This document shows, in pieces, positions 14,401-18,416 of a stretch of 64,000 nucleotides of DNA. A model generated the notes under the pieces. That model did no database searches, was not told the DNA's origin, and saw only the letters and a program-made list of their open reading frames with translations. The first letter of the stretch is position 1; each line of letters begins with the position of its first letter. Both the position numbers and the translations under genes were made by a program. Origin of the DNA: an uncultured Clostridia bacterium (GTDB lineage: Bacteria > Bacillota > Clostridia > UBA1381); assembly GCA_947591315.1 (NCBI GenBank), contig CANQDD010000042.1, positions 1-64,000 on the forward strand. The letters are read 5' to 3'.

Positions 14401-15138
14401 GGTAACAGACGAAGCAGTAGAGTCAAATGTCGTCTGGTAGACGAACATTGCATCAAGACTGTTGGTGACGTTATAGTTTGAAGTAGCAATAAATATAGCT
14501 ATCGGGATATCTTTTGTAACGTCACTTAAACTACTACCATCCTCAGCCGCTGTTTCAAATGCGGTTCTTATGCTATCCGCAGTTAAAGTTACATTTTCTT
14601 CCGGTCCCGGAATAACAGAATATTGTAAAAGATTGGTAACCTCTCCTTGGTTTGCATGATTTGTCTGTCCATCTACATGTGCATAAAAGAATGGAAACAT
14701 TAAGCTTAAATTTTCTGTAGCGGATGCACCACTCTGTATATTTGTTACAAGAGTTTCCATATCTGTGTCAGCAAATAATCCATTTGTCCAATCACTGTAT
14801 GTAGGAAAATACTCCGCCTGTGCTCCGGTAACTGTATAGTTGCCGATAGGCAAGATAAGTGCATATAGTTGACCATTACTATTATGCCTACTTCCTGCTG
14901 GAATAGATACATCAAATTTAGTAAGTTGACCATTTTCAAATTTAATTTCTATTTTGTCAACTATTTTATTTGACGAATCACCTGTGTATGTTTTTGTTGC
15001 GTCATCATACGTTGTACCGCCTTTTGGAATGGTGGGAGTGTCAGCAGCCGATGCAGTCAGACCCCCCCCTATTGAGTTAGGAATTATTGAAAAAATCATA
15101 GAAAGCGCGAGTAATGCGCTAAGTATTCGTTTTTTCAT
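1..15138 (-). CDS. Gene D: giant secreted YDG/Ig-like repeat protein, 3' end outside window
   Basis: An uninterrupted frame runs from the ATG at 15138 to the left edge, 5,046 codons with no stop. The ORF track omits it, apparently because it lacks a stop in the window. The start is supported by an AAAGGAG ribosome binding site and a typical signal peptide (MKKRILSALLALSMIFSII, cleavage near ASA-A at residues 31-32). Residues about 33-480 are an unrecognised beta-rich region. Residues about 480-690 hold Ig-like modules beginning ISEINLELTMP. Residues about 705-960 resemble divergent InlB B-repeats (YKFKEWSDTT, then ARFTPAESTSYTV). From about residue 1,225 to the edge there is a long array alternating YDG motifs (KEYDGT, KQYDGN, REYDGT) with Big_3-type Ig modules (HGDKLDLTGL). 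No catalytic domain or membrane anchor is visible; an anchor could lie beyond the edge. Surface adhesin or fibre is an inference. The first 700 bases look AT-richer than the rest. Confidence 0.9.
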   Translation of the reverse strand, partial: MKKRILSALLALSMIFSIIPNSIGGGLTASAADTPTIPKGGTTYDDATKTYTGDSSNKIVDKIEIKFENGQLTKFDVSIPAGSRHNSNGQLYALILPIGNYTVTGAQAEYFPTYSDWTNGLFADTDMETLVTNIQSGASATENLSLMFPFFYAHVDGQTNHANQGEVTNLLQYSVIPGPEENVTLTADSIRTAFETAAEDGSSLSDVTKDIPIAIFIATSNYNVTNSLDAMFVYQTTFDSTASSVTIPGEEVSPPSGKTVTELTVDIPKIEFDKELTAPQNSDITANDGANVSINGDITYTPDGTSTAPKVALGGDGYTVSFPVTLSDASDKFGDTVTAKPASFGDDYGSSGYTPTVEFSKTDDTKGTITIHYPAIKVSSLTLRNPNEDENITQEANTYDLTKGSMEVTLSDGELKTYNPTNNPDWLKVDGTDCTVAAGQVSEIKSTGSSVHVKVDADLTANSMAIDKTWITFTVKTVTTISEINLELTMPTVGDTPVQGKDGSTTTAGVDATVDDWLAQGGGSVGDANHFNYGSTYKVQFKLNPEDDNYKFADTLTVNLSAKGDSRSNVDTFTESQTVTDVDSGDTYVQFDVTMLSAPRVEDVVYDYYEGKDLTLTLTPDLIGTVDKLTIGGQELTSDTDYHFTGSNTITITEAKAKDLVKQLLYSGSEPTAPNATGQQVTAAIDIQYSGSDITKNITLKNTTPYLTVEKTTNGTITVTQTDNDDLNYSEQSGGATLALKKTGEVTVQANESGTYKFKEWSDTTTDTVYQTSGGKTTNPARFTPAESTSYTVGATFEGPIEMTVVANGDTVTSVQEQGGSLVSEESGKYKIYPDKKYVVTVTPDTDHKFGNPAWSATTTLSDAEDGGQSSGARTYTFTAPESEFTLTANLELNFKKLKVTQTGGDDSNVTVQSQNNSITKDGDGTYHVLPSHGDITITATATKEKKIISFTGESSTNSKTVSRTLTNDDITDGQEITITFADKVKPEWDAGTKDEGATHQVGMGRDNFVYKHTTTSDYTLESAQVTNERGEVQGTISVVGDTITITPEILDALAPGDYTVTFKFNDILDSTNDEWDYTIPVRKFKVIGAPEVQSVTLPSDKEHGDALGTVKFTLDDGSEYTYTATNDGGSWDKTTPTNIMVNVTSSGSQPKVSSAITLDEFITKYVAGNKIVRFNKKSTDTDLTALLCNGDTVAFGTNGTNYKTATLTVTQKKVKLTVTNSELDKDYDGTADVKDVLTWTAVDAPITEDRDALGTSFNSPTDCFTVAGTYQGGAGASTDNKTIQFNVTPDNDGHPDIANYNITADNKQGKINKKEIHVNGSNFTVPQAEYDDVDKHSGASMDEFLKNSNDLVEADRETGIHVTYSYKYDDVGGTQVTIEDVVADNYTIIVDGKATGERKKRTVSRIDVEPLNTVGEGTNTYYSTDHPDAKITIVYSSGDPEEYANIAAAKAEGSKIQSVQWGDSATAGTTDVDTNEGVTVTANNNKYIVVTLKDDATEGAVKTGSVQIKVNPIPVTVTVNAEKISKPYDGDDSFNQGEGDTVTSAFSYTYAVDTTGMDGDHQTKYNETVSSAGLSVSGVTVQFAQKDAYSATYGGATQYEDVAKATDGSFSNAEYTVSQTVSHITAAEISKLAITVDQIDYIKPVRVGAAGVRVGKAVVADAADTSADYKAVAKLNPDHAIAGTDGVLFDITYEYDNTSVSTENNAAEVTLKSIKLADATTNTQNKNYTFTNLDASDAASVQGRGTVKDVEISNINLTLPPALNPNVSSGMGQITYGDANYKFNQSGDTAGYNGLTIDVVYADGTVKYVWDSTHSHWTITDPDVTTGDIYADYDKKPFTLTWVFGGAGDTYDADTLGVITSLTDLQKGITWTYPKSGRTLQATIGVKTGSKQVSVSQKKISVDVQYQGDTTHVPEKNYDYTIDLKPALDAAHWTFAPQDVATGDEDLTVTFNGGADHKVTYTDANAGDNIDLHFGGSFGNHIEESDWTIGGLSGVDADERAKSYEISELTGVSKGNIKPRPITLTAIKKIPAVAQFTNHIEAEGKATSGATDATYTSTAEFAAATGDDAQGTGTGVLVAEAATISFKYHYENTDEAANPATLANGLKISEITLLNNNYKFDPDPNESLETLTREGAITAAQAQGIDIKAPTMFTDSQTRNAVQYGDKFNYRGIEVTIHYASGIDAKYTLPESDTDAFTDGAIAHWMEQIGSGKANMVEASAVPFTLSCGHAEGGAPTPHKQGDIIDYVDESGDTGGGLTVTVKGQPTVTDTSEFLVVYARQVNVTAAPASTITKQYDGTVKYTSTTDGAITYTLTPEKTKYTDGSYSLPGTVSATAADNDITYNSKNATDSIGGAQKVNITNIKLSDTAGNPDKYALKNKSASASATITKRSVTVQQVHNVTPIVQGTSNYTGNDLAVTTAADADKPYAVVDGAVESETLSFTVDYSYNTPKVKSEKDQAPVTISDVQATNDTALNYTVTANSVTGTGTVNAASYSVEVTNPTQFDSGYTFDEGGLVVDGLTVTVKNTDPNATDDTTTYYAVNNGGVIEWHKDNASGDVVPDPPFTLQWSDTKGGADTNVTPGMKLPPEKYNGATLTATLKTANPDGNAPSAGGGKVTVNKKKISKVTASGTGIEKEYDGNTDVSQDITYAIAEGETIEGTEPTLTPTAKAQYESKDVNDNIAIKFTLTNGEDTSDPNYEFADVVNIEDLTGKITKRTVKVTDVYVPGITANSAEPQPTVNVTDAKAVTTSGGALTSKQVRANNFVTGEDAYFTFSYTITYRDGDARGTSGAENPVFVTMSGNKCEETADAAEHNVKLSNYEIQWTDVEAKSRKSEEASGSTDWKTLQEAQPGANRSDYLLGNVAADTYEEVSPPTDAGNKITSEVNPHKHGDKLDLTGLTINVTSKAYGELEYKIAGEAGAQYWTRDGSSEVTLPDGIAVHIGNIPITTKADLENLQAHYTNMNGKDIILEVTGQPAQTSANKVVVKQADLHVTANETTYDKYYDGTKTVTGFTLTPTDTDLVTFTKESRKDVVTVTGTAQYASADVAGSAAAPTAQNITFDLTAGGDDAGNYILVPPAGVTGTIKPRKVVVSSLGAEVKAEPVEFKAATTNGTVTASGSRTSAPDKYIYDGDTVTEGTWPPGVEAPEITITYDYGNLASTRTGAVNIAKSGSNGDSFSMEFSAATNNFVLDYDAVTTLPGTVTRAAITSIAITKTQTAYYYGDKLTDAELDDLEITVNGNDTFKYYDSASGAVDPKFDNYNLELVVTNNTTPVTDRDNTVLKAGTATVQVKDKDGTQASNTVDLTVSKRKLIVKAAASINKEYDGTPAATVTGLTVAPEVEQVGDGYGLAEVDKALVAGDYGTVFTVTAADGALYKQGENSVKNACVGDTSYDITADVSFTANADIPTDQYELELKDVKGKITPKPVTLTPKLEQNYYLDNTNISISEAPYNAETFVDGEQSRYTFTYTIKLSASKHNAASTYTISAANASGDNAYKSNTVSDGDDRYEWEIKTTDDTNFPLTNYTFTKGDASVTIKNRSVVSATILEDPKQPDNIMKKTYSSGDGIDYKGLTVRVVYTDTAGNVSIDYTYGKNWLSSFKIVLEDGVADAPAQGTPLTTADSGKKFKVKITDTITTSNATSEITVNPKKLTVTAEQSETASREYDGTADASMFVTYKLVDAPAGITLNLTNTASAVFTGVNPSYAGENKPISITASNSSFTLQGDGAAGYEVEWQAPATALTGKVTKLDISIKSLPLLRAAQNSDATETVDVSTSGQIIGTEDRTTVVLNDTDGSAAKMPEADKRAFRASWTATFPVTVLTKTENLDTPENLTFKDSAYPVVTNESGSDELFTANYNFTWPVPRGIIVPAAIQITDSTASPARSTHGDKLNLGGLKFTVEYHSTVNYTVTFQNVDGQWQKKDANDHDFVNIDASALSDTYGVTLSWEGTRTIINPNGTDYANYANNGKTIVISVPLHNGRGGYATANTGAVTILRRPIYAFVRKQRSGSDIEINKQYDGNNLANPSGLEFEFYDYTGTGNGNDAETNADFEKYTNPFPEENIKIDVPAEGTAATYNQLRAEYLGGDNASYKLSDGGAWVACNMEGKDVKRDGSGNVVPKTIQLSNLHLTGAGSGNYQLANADTWNLNAVDSDFDRYHPTVSKDVLDEKNQLKGTISAKPLSITVTSVPSIAKNSAGGEKTVDLTESNYTVSGKVDGDTLSNIKLTAKYSDQNAVGGQETEISMSGTQAGYPELNYNITSSPAKVNGMVNDKGISKVEITAQPTDREYTHGDILDLSGMVVKVTYSDSSYNVYTYDGDNNSTLPWKLQRYESSGSALGEAENVGSIQDVTLTWNGNRAVETKYNSENAAMIYSATDMGYTGNGDPRSTKIKVTPTIPETPESTDYAAAAESDAITVAKRQIALKIDGTLTKMYNGSTSLTPNSYVVGSERVEGDKLTVTVVDGVTQGALPTTLDVTFDKAGAIANAQAFSLKSKDSKPDSYAGEKNIDVTLSQLRSYITCVKGGTADSYKMPSSGSFIINNASGEIVPRPLVITAKSQNDLPRLDLNTDTPDVPGGTKYTKKLIKPDNITVEGPGGNVGAAIQGIMPYDGQDEVEVDWSIIFDIASIDKNSAAQAPITFTAGSLKPAHAENAEYVVANYTPTFDSNSITNGNVTPLAAAKDITATKPSKSEYNHGDHLDLTGMTVTVTKGDNTTETYKYEDGSWKKDDGTTVTDDELPFELYWSAGTDIAEDPANEAAQNDELSLTEPKNGATGNDGEDKTFHLSVKSKSDPTKHAEVNITVSRLQLKLFVSGTATKVYDKTDKLVKIADDASNTYAITAVLKPAGATDAVVTLDNVDALVTAGTIKYGATASNPNASYVGSSEDDTKTITVDLAGLGVTLTDDNAKIYKLPASAETDIDVSGVTQADITKKPITLAVTEDTLAPFTWNAASPTRKLDATEYDVYAGANVTAGASIKQFLTDDSVGVDWSIEYSDVTFNPNKATIKTTASELTGAAKDNYDATWILPPNTSKVLSSTAPQITVT
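15062..15069 (-). repeat. G8 homopolymer in the signal-peptide region of gene D
   Basis: Eight consecutive C on the plus strand read ATA GGG GGG GGT (I-G-G-G, residues 23-26) in gene D, just after the hydrophobic core of the signal peptide. The frame is open as given. A one-base slip would frameshift the protein before the mature region begins. This makes it a candidate phase-variation tract, or a candidate sequencing-error site. Which of these applies cannot be decided from one sequence. Confidence 0.6.
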
Positions 15139-15146
15139 TGATTTAA

Positions 15147-15153
15147 CTCCTTT
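15147..15153 (-). promoter_or_regulatory. Ribosome binding site of gene D
   Basis: AAAGGAG lies eight bases upstream of the ATG at 15138, with an A/T-rich spacer (TTAAATCA). It fixes the start of the otherwise unlisted gene D. A TTGACA-like hexamer occurs further upstream, but no TATAAT-like partner is seen at the right distance, so no promoter is called. Confidence 0.8.
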
Positions 15154-15222
15154 CAAGTTAAATTTTTTTGTATGTCAAAGGCGTTTCCGCGCCTGTTGTT
15201 GTGGTTGTTTGTTGGACCCTAC

Positions 15223-15401
15223 GTGAGGCCCCCTTGTCAAAGGGGGCTGTCAGCGGAGCTGACTGGGGGATTCCTTTTTGATTTCCACATTGAATCCCTC
15301 CACCGCCTTCGGCGGTCCCTTTTGTTACGGCATACGAGCAAAGCTCTATGCCTACAACGCTAAAGCGTTGTTCACCTCCCTTTAACAAGGGAGGCTTGCG
15401 G
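15223..15401. repeat. Hairpin repeat copy A1
   Basis: Begins GTGAGGCCCCCTTGTCAAAG and ends AACAAGGGAGGCTTGCGG. It matches A2 over about 178 bases, apart from a TTTCCAC versus TTTTTCAC difference. It contains at least five short palindromes, including GCATACGAGCAAAGCTCTATGC and ACGCTAAAGCGT. Confidence 0.85.
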
Positions 15402-15415
15402 TGTGTGTCCTCTAC

Positions 15416-15532
15416 GTGAGGCTCCCCTTGAGGGGAGCTGGCGCCGTAGGCGTCTGAGAGGTGGTGTCTCTTAATTGCCACCTCTCCGTCATTGCTTCGC
15501 AATGCCACCTCTCCTCAAGGAGAGGCTTGCGG
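15416..15532. repeat. Hairpin repeat element B
   Basis: Begins GTGAGGCTCCCCTTGAGGGG and ends CTCAAGGAGAGGCTTGCGG. It has the same overall design as A (a G/C hairpin at each end, internal stem-loops) but different internal sequence, with GAGAGGTGG paired against CCACCTCTC and a central ATTGCTTCGCAAT palindrome. It appears to be a second family of the same element class. Confidence 0.7.
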
Positions 15533-15537
15533 TGTGT

Positions 15538-15558
15538 GACCCCCTCATAGAGGGGGTC
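15538..15558. other. Perfect 9-bp stem-loop between repeats B and A2
   Basis: GACCCCCTC-ATA-GAGGGGGTC is a perfect inverted repeat with a three-base loop. No T-tract follows on either strand, so it is not called a terminator. Confidence 0.6.
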
Positions 15559-15592
15559 TTGCGGGACGTCGAGGCGCCGTCCCCTACGGTAT

Positions 15593-15772
15593 GTGAGGCC
15601 CCCTTGTCAAAGGGGGCTGTCAGCGGAGCTGACTGGGGGATTCCTTTTTGATTTTTCACATTGAATCCCTCCACCGCCTTCGGCGGTCCCTTTTGTTACG
15701 GCATACGAGCAAAGCTCTATGCCTACAACGCTAAAGCGTTGTTCACCTCCCTTTAACAAGGGAGGCTTGCGG
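15593..15772. repeat. Hairpin repeat copy A2
   Basis: Near-identical copy of A1. It is preceded by the linker GGGACGTCGAGGCGCCGTCC, which is also present before A3. A2 and A3 therefore sit in a direct repeat with a 208-bp period. Confidence 0.85.
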
Positions 15773-15800
15773 GACGTCGAGGCGCCGTCCCCTACGGTAT

Positions 15801-15918
15801 GTGAGGCTCCCTTGTCAAAGGGGGCTGTCAGCGGAGCTGACTGGGGGATTCCTTTTTGATTTCCACATTGAATCCCTCCACCGCCTTCGGCGGTCCCCCT
15901 CCCTTTAACAAGGGAGGC
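15801..15918. repeat. Hairpin repeat copy A3, internally deleted
   Basis: Matches A1/A2 at both ends but lacks the internal segment of nearly 60 bases that runs from TTTGTTACGGCATACGAGC to GCGTTGTTCA. CGGCGGTCCC therefore joins almost directly to CCTCCCTTTAACAAGGG. The first hairpin also carries a CC to TC change (GAGGCTCCCTTG). Confidence 0.8.
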
Positions 15919-15963
15919 ATATTATCACCCCCAAATACAGGGTGGTGTTAAAAACGCACGACA

Positions 15964-15989
15964 GGCACACGCGTACAAACGCGTCTGCC
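15964..15989 (-). terminator. Possible terminator hairpin downstream of gene C
   Basis: On the minus strand GGCAGACGCG-TTTGTA-CGCGTGTGCC forms a ten-pair stem with one mismatch, 22 bases after the stop of gene C. A TTTTT run follows, but only about nine bases beyond the stem, so the match to a classical intrinsic terminator is imperfect. Confidence 0.4.
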
Positions 15990-16010
15990 CTTCGTTCAAA
16001 ATCTATTAAA

Positions 16011-18416
16011 TTATAGCGAATCCGCATTTGCTTTCAATGCCGGATATTGTTCACACCATGTTTTTGCCGTCGCTTTATCAACATACGGATCAGTTGTGTT
16101 AATCAGCGCATACTGAATTTGATACCACGTCAAGGTCAAATAATCTTGTCCCGCTTCTTCAGCTTTTTTTACAAGTTCAATCAGCGGTGTTTGAGCTTTT
16201 TTGACAGTTAAGTTTGTATATGCTTTTCCTGCCGTGCTTGATGTGAGATTTAAAGCTTTCAATTTCGCTACTGTCAGCCATGTTCCCGATTTGTTGTTAT
16301 ACGCGTTTTCAAGTATTTCCTGTACGCTGATTTGAAAGCCTATTCCTTCCGGTCCTCCGACCGCGATTTGCTCAAGATCGCTTATTGCACTTCTTTGATT
16401 TCCTATAATGATATTAGCATCATAAGAATCTCTCAAAGTATAGTCAACGGTTTTAACGGCGTTTGTCGGAGTAAGGAACACACTCATTTTATCACTGTTT
16501 TCCATCATGACTCGAAGCGGCGTACTCGCCGCCGCTCCCGTTTGCACAAGTGCCATGTTGATACTTGGTTCTTTTATTCTGTATACCCCATATCCGTACT
16601 GATTTATCCGTTCATAACTAAAAGCAAAGGAATATGTCGTCACCGTAGATGTAGAAGCGCCGACCGTTCCCGTTTCAATAGGTCCTACCGCTGTATAATC
16701 GGTATCGGTTAGTGTATTGCCTGCACTTTGTCTGTTCAGCATTTCACCCGCGCTGTACGCAGCCTTTACGTATAGGTTGCCGTCACTCGCGGCGAGCTCC
16801 GCTTTTGTTATTTTTGAAAAATCACACGCTATAAGGTCGGGAATCTCTTTTCCGTCCACCGGCGCTCCTGCTGCGTCCAATTCCGGCGCAAAGCCGTATG
16901 TCTTATTTTCCGTAGGCGTTTCCGCTGTGAATGTATCCTCCATAGCCTTCGGCAAAATATCCGCGGTTTGACCGGGGTACTTGCCCGTGTCGCTGTAGTC
17001 CGGCGCGTCGGGCAGCACCTGCGTCCAGCCGTACGCGAATGTGTACGGGTGATCCGCGTCCACGAGGTTCTTGCCCGCGAAAGCGTAGTCAAGCTTATTC
17101 GTCAGTGGATATTTCGAGCCGGGCTCGTCTGAGCCGTCGCCGTACGCGCCCGTTTTCGCGAGCGGGTTGCCGCTTGCGGGGCCGTCCTCGGGGTATTCGC
17201 CGCGGTAGTTATATTTGCGCTGCTTCTTTTCCGTGTCGGACAGTGACGCGTAGCCGATTTTGCGCAGCTCGGGGTGGACAAACTTCTCCTTTGTGTAATT
17301 GTGCACCGCCTCGGTCGGATCCTCGCCGACGCCGGCTGTGAGCGTGCCGAGAAGCGAATCGTCCCAGTCGAAGAACAGGATAGTGTATATGTCGCTGAGC
17401 GACAGACCGCCCGTTTTGAGCGCGCTTTCGCCTTCGAGGGTGACAACCGTTATATCCGTGTCCTTAAGCCTGTTTTCCGGCGTTATGCTGCTGCCGACGA
17501 CGTATTTGTAGTCGTCAACGGAGCGCAGACCGCCCGCCGCCTGCGTGAACGGTTCCGTCGGGAAATTGAACATAAACGCTTTTTCCTCGTAGTTCTGCGT
17601 GTAGATAACAAACGGGTACTGCGCCGGTGATTTTGCGGCAATGTCGTCGCCCGCGAGTGTGAGTATCGTGTTCGCGCGCCAGTCGTAGTCCCAGTTTGTG
17701 GTGTGGGTGTCATTTAAGCCGTTAGTGGCGTTCGCGCCTTCGAGCCATGCTTTTGTGAGGCTTTCCTTTACGTCCGCGCCCGTTTTTGTGTCGCCGTCGG
17801 CGTTATACACAAAGCGCACCGCAACAACCGGCGCCGTGCCCGTTTCGGGCTTGGGCGTCGCGTCGGGTTCGGCTTCGGGTTCGCCGAGCTTAGGTTCGAG
17901 CGCCGCTTCGGGCGCGACCGTCGCGTCGGGGTTGGGGCCTTCCTCGGGGCGAGGGTGCTCCGCGCTGAGGTAGAGGTAGCCGTATTTTTTGCCGTCCGCG
18001 TCCGCCTGCGGCTCGGCTTCCTCGTACGCGAGAGCGGTGTGTGTTGACCACGTGTCAACGCCGAGCGTCGGGAGTGCGCGGCGTGTCGCCCATGAGTTGT
18101 TTTCGCTCATGTCGGCTTTTCCCGCGTCCTCCGCCCATGATTCGGCGGGTGTGATGTATTCGGGATCGTAACGCAGTACAACGCCTACGGAGGAGTATTT
18201 GTCGTAGTCTTCGTTTACTTCAAGACTTATCTCGAAGTAGGTGTCGTCGCCGGTAACGCGTTTCGCCACTACCGTTACCGGCTGCGTCTGATCGAATACC
18301 TTGCCGGTTTCGGCATCTTCGGCAAAGGTCGGTAAAGAGAGGCATGGCAATAACAGCGTCAGTGACGCTGTAACGGCTAACATTCTTTTAGCCATGTCCC
18401 TCATCTTGCCCCTCAT
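16011..18416 (-). CDS. Gene C: secreted multidomain protein of unknown function, 801 aa
   Basis: The ATG at 18416 overlaps the stop of gene B as ATGA, and GGAGG lies just upstream, so translation is probably coupled to B. Alternative ATG codons follow at residues 5 and 8. Residues 1-32 are a Sec signal peptide (MLAVTASLTLLLPCLSLPTFA-ED). The Cys in this segment follows LLP, a poor lipobox. Residues about 38-220 form a beta-rich domain with VGVVLRYDPEYITP, vaguely cohesin-like, interrupted by a Pro/Glu/Ala linker around residues 165-200. The remainder is unrecognised. No dockerin, anchor or catalytic motif is seen. Base composition is split: a hand count gives 39/60 G+C at 17101-17160 but 17/60 at 16381-16440. 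The C-terminal quarter may therefore have a different origin. Function unknown; partner of gene B by context. Confidence 0.9.
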   Translation of the reverse strand: MRGKMRDMAKRMLAVTASLTLLLPCLSLPTFAEDAETGKVFDQTQPVTVVAKRVTGDDTYFEISLEVNEDYDKYSSVGVVLRYDPEYITPAESWAEDAGKADMSENNSWATRRALPTLGVDTWSTHTALAYEEAEPQADADGKKYGYLYLSAEHPRPEEGPNPDATVAPEAALEPKLGEPEAEPDATPKPETGTAPVVAVRFVYNADGDTKTGADVKESLTKAWLEGANATNGLNDTHTTNWDYDWRANTILTLAGDDIAAKSPAQYPFVIYTQNYEEKAFMFNFPTEPFTQAAGGLRSVDDYKYVVGSSITPENRLKDTDITVVTLEGESALKTGGLSLSDIYTILFFDWDDSLLGTLTAGVGEDPTEAVHNYTKEKFVHPELRKIGYASLSDTEKKQRKYNYRGEYPEDGPASGNPLAKTGAYGDGSDEPGSKYPLTNKLDYAFAGKNLVDADHPYTFAYGWTQVLPDAPDYSDTGKYPGQTADILPKAMEDTFTAETPTENKTYGFAPELDAAGAPVDGKEIPDLIACDFSKITKAELAASDGNLYVKAAYSAGEMLNRQSAGNTLTDTDYTAVGPIETGTVGASTSTVTTYSFAFSYERINQYGYGVYRIKEPSINMALVQTGAAASTPLRVMMENSDKMSVFLTPTNAVKTVDYTLRDSYDANIIIGNQRSAISDLEQIAVGGPEGIGFQISVQEILENAYNNKSGTWLTVAKLKALNLTSSTAGKAYTNLTVKKAQTPLIELVKKAEEAGQDYLTLTWYQIQYALINTTDPYVDKATAKTWCEQYPALKANADSL

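Larger units (their letters stand above)
15218..15918. repeat. Mosaic of hairpin-rich intergenic repeats between genes C and D
   Basis: This noncoding block is built from three copies of one element (A1, A2, A3), one copy of a related element (B), and short linker hairpins. Almost every segment can fold: GCCCCCTTGTCAAAGGGGGC, GTCAGCGGAGCTGAC, ACCGCCTTCGGCGGT and CCTCCCTTTAACAAGGGAGG. Minus-strand ORFs at 15158-15508 and 15489-15674 are translations of the repeat; both contain the same KGIPQSAPLTAPFDKGAS string because the DNA is duplicated. I associate this element type with Ruminococcaceae-like genomes, but that is memory and was not searched. It may be a REP- or MITE-like dispersed sequence. 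No transposase is nearby. Confidence 0.85.

Noticed and set aside
15170-15180. TTGACA-like box upstream of gene D as a promoter
   Set aside because: No TATAAT-like hexamer is present 16-19 bases downstream. The hexamer lies too close to the ribosome binding site for a normal leader.
15158-15508. Minus-strand ORFs of 116 and 61 aa in the C-D gap
   Set aside because: They are translations of the duplicated hairpin repeats, sharing the same peptide because the DNA is repeated. No start signals or domains are present.
15223-15918. CRISPR array
   Set aside because: Repeat units are about 120-180 bp, internally palindromic and nearly contiguous. There are no short regular spacers and no cas genes.
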